NCBI GenBank assembly: GCA_023230505.1
Contig: JALNXF010000005.1
Location: forward strand, 48,338 to 112,337
Direction of reading: 5' to 3'
DNA: 64,000 nucleotides
Source of the DNA: Candidatus Altimarinota bacterium
GTDB lineage: Bacteria; Patescibacteriota; Gracilibacteria; BD1-5; UBA2023
Part shown: positions 1 to 12,256 of the stretch, piece by piece
Layout of the letters: every line of letters starts with the position of its first letter
How positions within the stretch are numbered: position 1 is the stretch's first letter
Program-made: the position numbers and the translations under genes
The notes under the pieces: generated by a model
Told to the model about the DNA's origin: nothing
Database searches by the model: none
What the model saw: only the letters and a program-made list of their open reading frames with translations

Positions 1-294
1 AAAGATTGAATGTTACCAGAATGAGCAATTATTACTGGAGGTTGAGCAAAAATGAAATGAATTTTAGAATTGTCTAAAGAAGTTTTGAGATTACCTTCTG
101 CTATTTGAGTTCCAGAAGATTCTGATTTTATAAGTGGCACTTCTATTTCAGATCCACAATTTTCTTCTGTTATCTGAACTCTGTTATTATCTCAAAAATA
201 TAGCACACATAAAGGAAGTAAACTAAACTTTTCTATCGGATGATATTGGAATTCTCTGAAAAGTTTATTTTATAAAATTGTTCCAAAAGGATAA
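1..294 (+). CDS. ftsA: Cell division protein FtsA, C-terminal part (5' truncated by window)
   Basis: The actin-like protein FtsA anchors the FtsZ ring to the membrane. Only the last 97 codons are inside the window, open from base 1 and ending at TAA. The piece carries the FtsA/MreB-type phosphate-2 region (read with UGA=Gly as GAIITGGGAKMKGI), followed by a leucine-rich stretch and a DPQFSSVIG segment like the conserved end of the ATPase fold. The tail ends in a hydrophobic/basic segment (SLKSLFYKIV), fitting the amphipathic membrane anchor. ftsZ follows 39 bases downstream, the usual ftsA-ftsZ order. Several of the glycines are UGA. Confidence 0.85.
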
Positions 295-333
295 AACAAA
301 TTTAAAATTTTTTAATACTTAATTTATAAATAT

Positions 334-1539
334 ATGGCTGTAAATAGGAAAACTGATGAAAAATTAAAAGCATATCTTAGATGAGATTTTACACAAAATC
401 CCATTGAAGAAGTAAATGTTTCTGATTATATTTCACCAATTGCAAATATAAAAGTTATTTGAGTTGGATGAGGTTGACAAAATGCAATTAACAGAATGAT
501 TGCTTCAGGTCTTGAATGAGTTGAATTTATCGCAATCAATACTGATGCGCAAGCTTTATTTACATCTAAAGCTCAAATTAGAATTAATATCTGAAGAGCT
601 ACAACTCGTGGACTCGGAGCTTGAGCTAATCCAGAAATCGGTAAAAAAGCAGCCGAAGAATCAAGCGAAGAAATTAAACAAGCACTTGCCGGAGCTGATA
701 TGGTATTTATAACATGTGGTCTTGGAGGTTGAACAGGTACTTGAGCTGCTCCAGTAATTGCTGAAATTGCTAAATGATTAGGTTCATTAGTTGTTTGAGT
801 TGTTACAAAACCTTTCGCATTTGAATGACAAAGAAGATCTATTCAATCTCTTGATTGATTTGATAAATTAAAAGAAAAAGTAGATACTCTTATTACAATT
901 CCAAATGATAAAATCCTATCTATAATTGATAAAAAAACTCCACTTCTTGATGCTTTTAACATAGTTGATGAAGTTCTAAATCAATGAGTACAATGAATTT
1001 CTGATTTAATTACTCATCCTGGACTTATAAATGTTGACTTCGCTGATGTGAAATCTGTAATGCAAAACGCTGGATCAGCTTTAATGGGAATTGGATATGG
1101 TTCTGGAGAAAACAGAGCAATTGAAGCAGCTCGTGCTGCAGTTGATTCTCCTCTATTAGAGCTTTCTATTGCCGGAGCAAAATGATTATTATTCAATATT
1201 ACTGGTTGAACAGACCTTTCTATGTTTGAAGTTGACGAAGCAGCAAGAATTATTACAGATTCTTGTGATCCAGAAGCAAATATTATCTTCTGAGCAACTA
1301 TCAATGATAATTACACAGGAGAAATTAAAATTACTGTTGTGGCTACCGGATTTAACGAAGAATCAAATAAAAGACACCAAGAAACTCCAAAAACTACAAT
1401 GATTGGATCTCAATTCTGAAAAAGAAATATCCAAACTTCTACTCCTCAGACTTCATTAAAACCTGCATCTAATCCATCTTTATTAGACAACCAAAGTGAC
1501 CTAGATGTTCCAGCTTTTTTGAGAAATAAGATGAAGTAA
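334..1539 (+). CDS. ftsZ: Cell division GTPase FtsZ
   Basis: Tubulin-like GTPase that polymerises into the division ring at midcell; 401 aa, normal family length. The N-terminal nucleotide site reads GVGGGGQNAINRM near residue 40 and the tubulin signature GGGTGTG lies at about 131-137; its glycines are a mix of GGN and UGA. The C-terminal peptide DVPAFLRNK, which binds FtsA and other partners, is present at the very end. The ATG follows an AT-rich leader with no clear Shine-Dalgarno. It is followed by a strong hairpin terminator, so it is probably the last gene of a division cluster. Confidence 0.97.
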
Positions 1540-1557
1540 GGAAATTTTAGATTAAAA

Positions 1558-1591
1558 TACAAAAAAATCGGACTACGTCCGATTTTTTTGT
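1558..1591 (+). terminator. Rho-independent terminator after ftsZ
   Basis: The stem ATCGGAC / GTCCGAT with a TAC loop is flanked by an A-run and a T-run (about 1561-1590). It starts some 20 bases after the ftsZ stop. Confidence 0.85.
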
Positions 1592-1597
1592 ATAGTT

Positions 1598-1624
1598 TTG
1601 ACTTCTTTTTAAAATTCATATAAT
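1598..1624 (+). promoter_or_regulatory. Promoter for the small gene and ligA
   Basis: TTGACT at 1598-1603 and TATAAT at 1619-1624 are separated by 15 bases. The -10 box overlaps the first possible ATG (1623), which argues that translation starts at the later ATG at 1656. Confidence 0.55.
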
Positions 1625-1655
1625 GAGATTAGAATTTAAAAATAATTTTAGAATT

Positions 1656-1847
1656 ATGACAACCTTAACTATTAAAGAAGATATTAAATTATCTATTAAA
1701 GATTTTAATACTTATGATGAATTGGTAAAATTTATTTTATATGATAATTCAATAATAGAAATAGAAAAATTAAGCAAAGAAGAAGAAAAATTTATTAGTT
1801 CCCTTCGCTCATTCAAGGATTTTAAAAGTGTTGCTTATTGAATTTAG
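1656..1847 (+). CDS. Small uncharacterised protein (63 aa)
   Basis: A short acidic/lysine-rich protein beginning MTTLTIKEDIKLSIKDF and ending in YGI, the glycine being UGA. The in-frame ATG at 1623 sits inside the -10 box of the likely promoter, so the start at 1656 is preferred. It lies 6 bases before ligA and is probably co-transcribed with it. The opening resembles small antitoxin-like or DNA-binding proteins that start with a beta strand and a helix, but no toxin partner is adjacent and I do not assign a function. Confidence 0.6.
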
Positions 1848-1853
1848 AAAAAT

Positions 1854-3926
<2,073 letters not shown>

Positions 3927-3967
3927 TTTTGCCTTTTTGAGGGTTTTATGGTATATTGAAAATAATT

Positions 3968-3997
3968 AATAGATTTCTCATTTCATTCGAAATGACA
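3968..3997. repeat. Dispersed palindromic repeat, copy 1 (reverse orientation)
   Basis: AATAGATTTCTC followed by ATTCGAAATGACA is the reverse complement of the elements at 7000-7030 and 54546-54576. It lies in the 101-base gap after ligA. Confidence 0.6.
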
Positions 3998-4027
3998 GAG
4001 TGACAATTTAATTTTTAATTTTCTAGT

Positions 4028-6988
4028 ATGAATTTTGCTGATTTATTTATATCTAAAGCATATTGAGCCATTTCTGGGGTTTGAAAAAATTCTAAAATAG
4101 CATTACCAAAAGCTACAAATTCAGCCACTGAATCTTCTTGAAGTTTTGGCGATACTATTGGATTATGGTTTTCATACGCGGTTAATATATTAATTTTTGT
4201 AATAATATTTTTTCTTATTCTTAAATTAATAAGACTTATTTATGAAATTTATACCTCAAAAAGATTAGTTTATATTAAAGTAAGTCTTCCGAGAGCTGAT
4301 AGCAAACTCGATAAAGAAAAGGAAACAAAAAAAGATTTTAAGGAAAAAATAGGAATAATGTCTATCTTTTATAAAGCAGTTCATAAAATAAATGAGCTTA
4401 GTTTTGTGGATGCAATTTTAAATATAATTTTCAATCATGCAAAAATTTCGCTTGAAATAGCTTATAATGAATGACAGGTTCATTTTTATTTGGTTACCTA
4501 TAGAGAATGTTCGACTCTTGTAACTCAACAAATTACATCAAATTATCCGGACGCTGAAGTAAAAATTATAGACAAAAAAGATTATATAGATATCAAACCG
4601 GCAGGTTATACACTAAAGGCTGTAAGTTCTGGAAAAGTAAATACAGATATTTTTCCAATTAAAACTTATAAATATTTTGAAGATGATCCACTTTCAAGTA
4701 TTACAAATGCGTTTTGAACTCTTAAAAAAACTGATAAAGCAGTTTATCAATTAGTAATTAAACCCCTTTGACAATCTTGGAATAAAAAAGCTAAAAAATG
4801 AGCAAGTCTTGTTGCAAAATGACAATACAAAAAATGAATAAAAGCCTCTCTTTGAATGGAATTAATTCAAAAAATTCTAGATCCATTTTATTGGATTTTA
4901 AACAGATTTATAAACAATGAAGAAACTCCGGGTTCAAATGCGCCTGGGGCAAGTGGATGAGATTCTTATAAAATATTTAATCAAGCAGAACAAGAATCAC
5001 ATAAAGCTGTCTGAGAACTTGCTTGACAACAATGATTTCAGGCCTCAATGCGTTTTTTGGTTTCATCGCTAGATGAGACAAGCGCCAAAGAATGATTGCA
5101 TAATTTACTTTCTGTTACAGGAATTTTTACTGATGAATATAATAATAAACTTGATGATCCAAGGGTTTCTGAAGATTTATTTAGTTTTATTTTAACGCCA
5201 ATTAGATATATAGCTTTCAAATTTAAACTTATTTGACTTGTTCAAAATAAAAGTGTTTTTTCTATTGATGAACTCTCAACCCTTTATCATTTCCCAGATA
5301 TTAATTATAATAAATCTCCAGTTATAAAATGGCTTGAATACAAGATGATTACTCCTCCTTCAAATTTAAAAACTCTAAAAGAACCTCTAATTTTAAATGA
5401 CTACAAAAGAGATAATTTCTGAAATATTTATACAAAAGATTGATCATTACTTAAGGTCGATGAAAATAAAAATTTATTTAAAGATGAAAATAAAAACTTT
5501 GTCTTAATAACCTGAGAAGTTGTAAATGTAGAAAAAGAATGAGATAGAAAATGAAAACCAACTGACGAGTGAAAAATGCCAATTACACAAGAAAGTCAAA
5601 GATATATTTGAGGATTCCCACTATTTAAAGATTGAGTGTTAATGTGAGTTAATGAATATAGAAATATAAAAACTCCAATTTATTTTGCCAGAAAAGACAG
5701 AGGAAGACATCATTATATTATCTGAAAATCGTGAGGTTGAAAATCAGTATTTATCGGATATCTTGCTCGTCAAGATTTATGGGCAGGAGATGGACTTTGT
5801 GTAATAGACCCGCACTGAGATTTAGTTGAAGATGTAATTTCATTTACCCCAAAAGAGAGAGCAAAAGATGTGGTAATATTTGATCCATCTGACACCGAGA
5901 GGCCTATGTGATTAAATTTACTTGATATAATAAGTCGTGACCCAAACTTAAGAGCAATTGAAAAAGATAGAGCAGCAATGGATGCCACTAGTATTTTTAT
6001 TAAAATATTTAATGAGGAAATTTTTGGTCCTCGTATTCAACATTATTTCCGCAATGGTTGTTTAACTCTTATGGACGATGAGGATGAGGGAGGGACTTTA
6101 ATTGATGTTCCGCGTCTTTTTGTGGATGATGCATTTATGAAATATAAAGTTTCAAAAATTAAAAATCCAGTTGTAAAATCATTCTGGGAACATGAATATG
6201 CAAATACCGGAGACCGTGAAAAACAAGAAATGATACCATATTTCTCTTCTAAATTCTGACCATTTATTACAAATACTACAATTAGAAATATTATTGGTCA
6301 ACCAAAATCCGCCTTTAATTTAAGGGAAATTATGGATAACCAAAAGGTATTAATGGTAAATCTTTCAAAATGATTAATCTGAGACTTAAATGCCCAACTT
6401 CTTTGATTGATATTTGTATCAAAAATAAATATGGCGGCGATGAGTAGGGCTGATATTGCAGAAGACAAAAGAAAAGATTTTTATCTATATGTTGATGAGT
6501 TTCAGAATTTTGCAACTGACACTTTCGGGGAAATATTATCAGAAGCTCGTAAATATCATCTGGCACTTATTATGGCTCACCAATACATCGCACAAATCTG
6601 ATGAAACAAGAAAAATGACTGAAAACCATCAATTAAAGATGCAGTTTTTGGGAATGCCTGAACTATTATGTCATTTAAAGTCGGAGCGGAAGATGCAGAG
6701 TATCTTGAAAAAGAATACGCGCCACTTCTATCTCAACAAGATATAATTTGAATTGCGAATTTTACAGCTTATTGTAAGCTAAACATTGATAATGCCACAA
6801 CTCGCCCATTTGATATGAAGACATTCTGGGATAATACCTACAAAAACAAAGAAGTAACCAAAGTAATCAAAGAATATTCTCGCAAAATGTACGGAAGAAA
6901 AAAAGAATATGTAGACATGGAAATCGAATCTCGCCTCTGAATAATCAAAACCGAGGAACCAAAAATTGATAACGAACCAAAAATTTAA
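4028..6988 (+). CDS. VirD4/TraG-like type IV secretion DNA-binding ATPase (986 aa)
   Basis: Membrane-anchored P-loop ATPase of the TraG/VirD4/HerA superfamily, expected to couple substrates to a type IV secretion or conjugation-like channel. A hydrophobic segment lies near residues 43-63 (LWFSYAVNILIFVIIFFLIL). The ATPase domain has Walker A GKSGGGKS at 566-573, three of its four glycines being UGA, then the IDPHGDLVEDV motif and Walker B YVDEFQNF with Asp823-Glu824. The long region between membrane segment and ATPase resembles the extended N-terminal halves of CPR family members. A pilin gene follows after 69 bases. A second paralogue lies at 17014-19425 and a VirB4-like ATPase at 32799-34757. 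Confidence 0.85.
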
Positions 6989-6999
6989 TTCCCCGTACC

Positions 7000-7030
7000 T
7001 GTTATTTCGAGCGTTAGCGAGAAATCTATT
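7000..7030. repeat. Dispersed palindromic repeat, copy 2
   Basis: TGTTATTTCGAGCG followed by AGCGAGAAATCTATT; same architecture as 54546-54576. It sits between the ATPase and pilin genes. Confidence 0.6.
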
Positions 7031-7057
7031 AATTTATAAAATAATTCAATTATTAAT

Positions 7058-8011
7058 ATGAGAAAATTATTTAAAATACTATTTTTAGTAACGCTACTTT
7101 TTTCTAGTTTTTCGGTTTTTGCTATTTGAGATATTAAGACGGTTGACCCAAGAGCCGCGAGTGATAGATGAAATTATCTAGATACTTTCAAGGAGAATGA
7201 ACATTTTATGTGAAATTTCGTATGAGAAAAATGAGCACAAAACCTTTTACTAGTTGTTGCTAAAGATATTAAAAATATTTTTATTGCAATAGCTGTACTC
7301 TATTTATTTATAACTACAATAAAATTATTTTTCTGATCTGGGTGAGAAGAAGATATTAAAAAATGGAGGCTTTCAATTCTCTGGGTATCAATTTGAATAA
7401 TTATAATGCAAATATCTTATGTTGCCTTCGCTTCCCTATATGACAAATGAATAACTGAGGCTACGGCTGCAGGATTTTCAGGCTCAGTGCTAAATCCAAT
7501 TATAAAATTAATGGAAGTTATGGCATCTTTTATTTTTATTTCTATGGCAATTTTATCATTTTATGGGATTGTGACAGGAGGATGAAGTGAGGAAAAATAC
7601 AAAAAATGAGTGCAATGAGTGCAAGCTGCAATAATTTGATTTATATTAATAAAAATATCAGCAAGACTTGTAAATAGTATTTATTGAACTGTAAATTGTA
7701 CAAATACATGACTTGCAACAACTTGTAATTGACAAGCACTCTGAAACCCAAATTTATCAGATACTGTTAAAATTATTAGAAGTATAATCCAATACTCTAC
7801 AGGATTTATATGAATAATTGTAATAGTGCTAATAATTTATACTTGAATGACAATTTTAACGAGTGGCTGAAGTGAAGAAAAGATGAAAAAGGCAAAAAGC
7901 AATCTTACTTATATTGTTATCTGAATATTAGTAATTGTACTAAGTGTTTCACTTTTCCAATTTATGGGATGAGCAGATTTAAATTGAGTTATTTGAAGTT
8001 TTAGTAATTAA
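7058..8011 (+). CDS. Tandem T4SS-type pilin / TrbC-VirB2-like membrane protein
   Basis: A 317-aa membrane protein with a signal peptide (MRKLFKILFLVTLLFSSFSVFA) and several transmembrane helices. The CPR T4SS-pilin signature, a helix followed by a polar GGxSEEKxKK loop and another helix, occurs twice: VTGGGSEEKYKK at 172-183 and TSGGSEEKMKK at 268-278. It therefore looks like a duplicated pilin fused in one chain; the N-terminal third has a further TM pair around a SGGEEDIKKW loop that could be a third diverged unit. Position after the TraG-like ATPase supports a shared secretion or pilus role. The exact role is inferred. Confidence 0.7.
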
Positions 8012-8028
8012 AAAAATCCTTTACTAAT

Positions 8029-8060
8029 AAGACCGGTCCACTTTGGAGAGACCGGTCTTT
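8029..8060. terminator. Bidirectional hairpin terminator
   Basis: AAGACCGGTC and GACCGGTCTT pair over an 11-base loop. It lies between the convergent pilin gene (plus) and exonuclease gene (minus). The same stem core recurs after groEL at 39867-39906. Confidence 0.75.
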
Positions 8061-8071
8061 GTTTATTGAGC

Positions 8072-9283
8072 TTAAAACAAACTTTGTTGAGACTTAATTA
8101 CGGCCTCTATTTTAGTTGCTCTCTCGCCAATATATCACCAAATTCTCTTTAAATCTTCTTTGATTTCAAATCAATAAATAGTAATATCGCTCTCTAAAAT
8201 TTCAGATAAAAAATCTTTAATAAAAAGCTTTGTTGTATCTATTTCATATACTTCTTTTTCTCATAAATAAATACTAACTTCATTTAGAGAGAAACTATTC
8301 TCTCAGATTGTTGAAATAGAGATTTTTTTACTTTTTAAAATTTTTTCTTTTAAAAAAAGAAGTTCTCTATCAGATTCAATTTTTGTAATTTTAATTCACA
8401 AAGAAGAAAAATTCCTTACTTCATCCTTATGACTTTCTGGTGTTAGAGACTTAAATTCTAGTTTTTTAAAAAAAGAAATAATATCCTCATTAATAAGTTT
8501 TTTTGAAGTAAAATCAAAATCAGAAAGTGAAAAATCGCCAATATCTACATTTGTATCAATTGTCGCTAATCTCTTGCTTAAAAAAGCTATTTCTCGACTA
8601 TTTTCAAGTACCTCTTTTGTCTTTCCAGTGAGACTTTCAATATTCTCATAAATTTGTTCTAGAGAGCCAAATTTATTAATTAATTCAGATGCTTTTTTTG
8701 GTCAAAAACCAGTAATTCCTGGAATATTATCTGAACTATCTCCACAAATTGCAAGATAATCAACTATATATTTTGGATCAACTCAGAATTTTTCTTGAGC
8801 TTCACGAGTGTGAGAAATTTTTCTTTTCATAGTGTCATAAACTGCAACATTTCAATCTATAAATTGATATAAATCTTTATCTCAACTCAAAATATAAATA
8901 TCATTTTCTTTGTCAGTCCTTAATTTTTCAACTAGAGTTCAAATAATATCATCAGCTTCAAATCACATTTTTGAAATTGGATTTATTCCAAATTTTTCTA
9001 AAAGTTCAAAAATCAAATTTTCTTGGCTTTTTAAATCTGTTGGCATTCTATCTCTTGTGGCTTTATATTGCTCATAAATATCGTGTCTATGGTTTTTTCA
9101 TTTACTATCAACTACAAAAATTAACTTATCTGGTCTATCTTGTTCTTGCCAAGACAACACCATTTTTGCAAGTCCAAAAACTGTATTAACTGGAGTTCCA
9201 TCTTTTAAAGTAAAACTCGGAACAGCATAAAATAGCCTATAAATAAAATTATACCCGTCTATAATGTAGATTTTTTGTTTCAT
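8072..9283 (-). CDS. DNA polymerase I-like 5'-3' exonuclease lacking the polymerase domain
   Basis: A flap/5' nuclease for RNA-primer removal and repair; 403 aa. It begins YIIDGYNFIYRLFYAV, the PolA 5' nuclease start, and has the helix-3-turn-helix region GDSSDNIPGITG near residues 183-194. After the usual LEFKSL boundary about 110 residues resemble the beginning of the Pol I 3'-5' exonuclease domain (ending IKEDLKRIWWYIG), then the gene stops. The whole polymerase half is absent and a terminator follows directly, so the protein is either a dedicated nuclease or a fixed truncation of polA. Full 5'-nuclease motifs suggest it is active. Confidence 0.85.
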
Positions 9284-9343
9284 GAATTTATATTATGTTT
9301 TAGAAAGTTTATTGAATATTTACAAAAAACCTAAAAAATAAAG

Positions 9344-9372
9344 TTGACATTTTTAAAATATCATTATAAATA
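9344..9372 (+). promoter_or_regulatory. Strong promoter of the structured RNA
   Basis: A consensus TTGACA at 9344-9349 is followed after 15 bases by TATAAA (9365-9370), or after 17 bases by TAAATA. The predicted start falls at about 9377-9380, just where the RNA's 5' pairing arm begins. Confidence 0.7.
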
Positions 9373-9377
9373 ATTTG

Positions 9378-9494
9378 CTTGTAATTGAAATTATAGAAGA
9401 ACGAGAGCTCAAAAACCTATTCGGACAATCCGAAATATTGTGGAGGAGCAATCCAAAACCAAAGACTGATGCCAGAGTTCTTCAGAATTACAAG
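9378..9494 (+). ncRNA. Structured non-coding RNA of unknown class
   Basis: A stretch of about 117 bases without a plausible ORF, between a consensus promoter and a terminator. The ends pair as CTTGTAATT (9378-9386) with AATTACAAG (9486-9494). A second helix, GAAGAAC with GTTCTTC, lies inside it, and the core contains the hairpin TTCGGA-CAA-TCCGAA. Closed ends, small size and an autonomous promoter resemble 6S or SRP RNA, but I could not find the conserved SRP tetraloop/asymmetric loop, nor any 5S rRNA or tmRNA motif. The class is therefore left open. Confidence 0.6.
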
Positions 9495-9495
9495 T

Positions 9496-9521
9496 AAAAA
9501 ATCCCCCGCAAGGGGGATTTT
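9496..9521. terminator. Terminator of the ncRNA (also usable by dut on the minus strand)
   Basis: ATCCCCC and GGGGGAT pair around a GCAA loop, flanked by A- and T-runs on both sides. It serves the RNA on the plus strand and the dut operon on the minus strand. Confidence 0.85.
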
Positions 9522-9522
9522 C

Positions 9523-9951
9523 CTATTTATGACCTGTGCTTCCAAATCATCATCTATCTTTATTTCACATAGTCTCAACTACTTCAAAATCTGCTATATC
9601 AATTTTTACAAACATTCATTGTCAGATACGAGTTCCAGCTTCAAGTGTAACAGGTTCTGATCTCATATTTAAAAATGGAAATTTAATAGTGTCTGAGTCT
9701 CCACAATAATCTTGGTCAATAATTCAAATTGAATTTGTTTGGATTAATCCAAATTTCTTAAAAGTAGAGCTTCTTGGAGAAGTCTGAAGTACATATCAAG
9801 CTGGAACTTCCACAACTACTCCAGTCTCTACTAATTTAAATTCTCCTGGTGCAAAAGTAATTTCACTAACACATTTAAAATCAAAAGCACAAGCTCAAGC
9901 ACTCTCATAATTTAAAGCTTGTCAATCAGATGTTTTTATACGCACTTTCAT
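9523..9951 (-). CDS. dut: dUTP diphosphatase (dUTPase)
   Basis: Hydrolyses dUTP to dUMP and PPi, keeping uracil out of DNA and supplying dUMP to ThyX; 142 aa, the size of trimeric dUTPases. The five motifs are visible: GACAFDF near the start, SPRSSTFKKFGLI, the uracil/sugar loop IGIIDQDYCGD, GTRIGQGMF, and the C-terminal arm RGGFGSTG. Several motif glycines are UGA. It is the last gene of the dcd-thyX-small protein-tmk-dut operon, 11 bases after tmk. Confidence 0.95.
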
Positions 9952-9962
9952 AAAAAATAAGG

Positions 9963-10664
9963 TTATTTAATAAAATCTTTAATTAAAATAATTAACTTTT
10001 TGTTTATTTCTTCAATACTCAAAATTTCTCAAGCTTCATTTTCACATTCAAGAACTACATAATTTTTAAAATATTTTGGTAAAAATTCTTTTCAAATCTT
10101 AAGGGAACTTTCTTGATGTTTTACATCTTGTTCTGCTAAATCCAATCATCAATCAACCGTAACATATTGTCTATTATCTTGAATTTTTTTGTTAATTAAT
10201 TTTCTAATATTTTCCATCGACAATGAAAGAAAAATAATTAAATCTGGTTGTGGTAATCCTGCTTTATCAAATTCAAAATCATATACCCAATCAAAAAATT
10301 TATTTAATCCCTCGAGATCTCATTTTTCCAAAAATTGAGTTCATCTGTGGACAAAATTAGCTGTTGAATATCTATCTGAAATTAAAAAATCATTATCTTT
10401 TGTTTTTTGTTTAATTTTTGGAGATTGCTCAAATCTATCTAAAATATAAAAACTGCTTCATAAATATCAATTTATTTCTGAAGGATGACCATAGACTCAG
10501 TTTAGAAAATTTTCCACAAATCTACAAGATCATTCTCAATAAGCCGGAAAACTAATACTATCAGCGGAAAATCAATCTTTTTTTAGATTTTCAACTAATA
10601 ATTTAGTCTGAGTTGCTTTTCCAGAGCCGTCAACTCATTCTATTACTATAAATTTATTTTTCAT
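9963..10664 (-). CDS. tmk: Thymidylate kinase
   Basis: Phosphorylates dTMP to dTDP; 233 aa. The P-loop is EGVDGSGKATQT at residues 9-20, the DR(Y/F)E-type motif appears as LDRFEQS, and SDRYSTANF matches the base-specific DRY motif. Its ATG overlaps the stop of the upstream small gene (TAATG), so the two are translationally coupled. It is placed with thyX and dut in one pathway operon. Confidence 0.92.
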
Positions 10665-10843
10665 TAATTGACATAAGTTAAAGATTCTACTTTTTGTCTA
10701 AAAATTTCGCAACTTTCTAGAAGACATAAATTATTATTACAATTCTGGCAATCTTGTTTTACTTGAGAAGCTAAAGTATTGTAAACATTTTCTGTTAATT
10801 CAAGCTCATGTCTAAAGCCCATTCCTGTTCCTGTATTTCTCAT
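10664..10843 (-). CDS. Small cysteine-rich protein (59 aa)
   Basis: A 59-aa soluble protein with a four-cysteine cluster (DCQNCNNNLCLLESCEIF), spaced like a small metal-binding knuckle. It lies between thyX and tmk and overlaps tmk by one base, so it belongs to the dTTP operon. I do not recognise the family. Zinc binding, or a redox or regulatory role in nucleotide metabolism, is possible but not shown. Confidence 0.7.
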   Translation of the reverse strand: MRNTGTGMGFRHELELTENVYNTLASQVKQDCQNCNNNLCLLESCEIFRQKVESLTYVN

Positions 10844-10869
10844 AATTTTAAAAAGTTAGTAAGTAAATA

Positions 10870-11571
10870 TTATTTGGTAAAATAATTTTCGTATAAATCA
10901 TCAAATAAAAGAGGAATTTTCTCTTTTAAATCTTTTAAGAAACTCAGTGCAATAATCCTAATATCTGGATGTGCGAACTGAGAACCTCTTAGATTTATAA
11001 AATGTCTAATTTCGCGCAAATTCATTGTTACAATTATTTCGGTTTTTATGTCATTTGGTAAAATTCATCTTGCTTCTTCTGGCTTAAATCCAGACTCAAT
11101 CAATTCTTTATAGACTTTTGCAATATTTTCATGAGTTTCAAACCATTTTTTCTTAGTTTCTTCATCTTTATCATGTAGCCGAGACGGATAAATTATTTTA
11201 TATCATCATTTTTTAAATGGGTCTACATAACGAGTGCTTTCTTGTGTATAAGATGCAATTCTATGTCTTACAAGTTCATGAGTTACTCATCTGTTTGTAA
11301 TTATTTTAAAAGTTAACTTTTCATGTTCTAAAGTGCTTTCGTGTTTTTTGGAAAGTATAAGTTTTATAATATTGTAATGACTATCTTCACTCATTTTATC
11401 AAATGATTGATAAGCTGTTCTTATGGCTCTTTCTAGGGCTCTAAGAATTTTATCTCCGTCAATATCTTGATCTAGAATTTCTACGCTTGGAGCTACTATT
11501 TCTACATTTTCATTTTTAAATAAATGTATGTCAGAATTAAGCTCTTTTTGTAAATCTGTAATTATTTTCAT
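10870..11571 (-). CDS. thyX: Flavin-dependent thymidylate synthase ThyX
   Basis: Makes dTMP from dUMP using FAD, NADPH and methylene-tetrahydrofolate; 233 aa. The ThyX motif RHRxxSxxxxSxR is intact as RHRIASYTQESTR at about 102-114. NLREIRHFINLR near the C-terminus matches the second conserved region. Methylene-THF could come from the SHMT encoded at 47781-49022. It lies 20 bases after dcd in the same operon. Confidence 0.96.
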
Positions 11572-11591
11572 ATTAATTTTTAAAAATTAAA

Positions 11592-12137
11592 TTATATATC
11601 TTTCTTCTCCACAAAACCAGTCCAATTATTTGTATGATATCTTCATACTTTATCGTAAGTTTTTTCGGGAATTGAACTTATTTGAGAAAAGGTAATTTGA
11701 GCTATCTCCATTTTTGGGCGTAAAATTATTGGTACATTATTGAGGTTGCTGAGCTCAAAAGCTATATTTAGAAAATGTCCTGGATTAATAAGTCCTGCAG
11801 TATTGTGGACTACAAGTCAAATACGAGCAAGACTTGATTTCCCAGATAATTGAATTAAATAATTATTAGATCAGAAATTTTCCCAACTAAATCATAGAAT
11901 ACTTACACCCGGATGAAGTACAAATTCTTTTCAATCTTCCACTATTACTTCCCTCATTTGAGGCAAAATCTTATTAACTGGATCTATAAATTGAGTAGAA
12001 TGAGAATCTGTAATTAAAAATTTATTTCATAAAAGTAAATCATAACTTGCCGCCTGAAGTCTCTTTTCATCAAAATTTTCAATTGAAATTTCTCAAGACA
12101 ATACAGCTTTTCTAATGTCAGTATCCGATAAATACAT
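11592..12137 (-). CDS. dcd: dCTP deaminase
   Basis: Converts dCTP to dUTP (some relatives go on to dUMP); 181 aa, typical length. The active-site segment GKSSLARIGLVVHNTAG and the following NPGHFLNIAFEL are characteristic. It heads the minus-strand operon and feeds dUTP to Dut, then dUMP to ThyX. Whether it is mono- or bifunctional cannot be told from the motif alone. Confidence 0.94.
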
Positions 12138-12256
12138 AAATAAAAAGTTAGAAAGATTTAATACATCTATATTAAAAAAAAATCGATTTTTTACAAAAGT
12201 TTTTTTAAAATAAAAATTAGAAGGCAGGAAAGTCAAATTCTTTCTAGAAATATGTT

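Noticed and set aside
4028..6988. Frameshift or pseudogene calls suggested by frequent TGA
   Set aside because: Every TGA aligns with an expected or tolerated glycine and the frame is otherwise open, so the gene is intact under code 25.
9378..9494. Assigning this RNA to 6S, SRP (4.5S) or 5S RNA
   Set aside because: Size and closed ends fit loosely, but the conserved SRP loop, 5S core and a clear 6S bubble were not found by eye.
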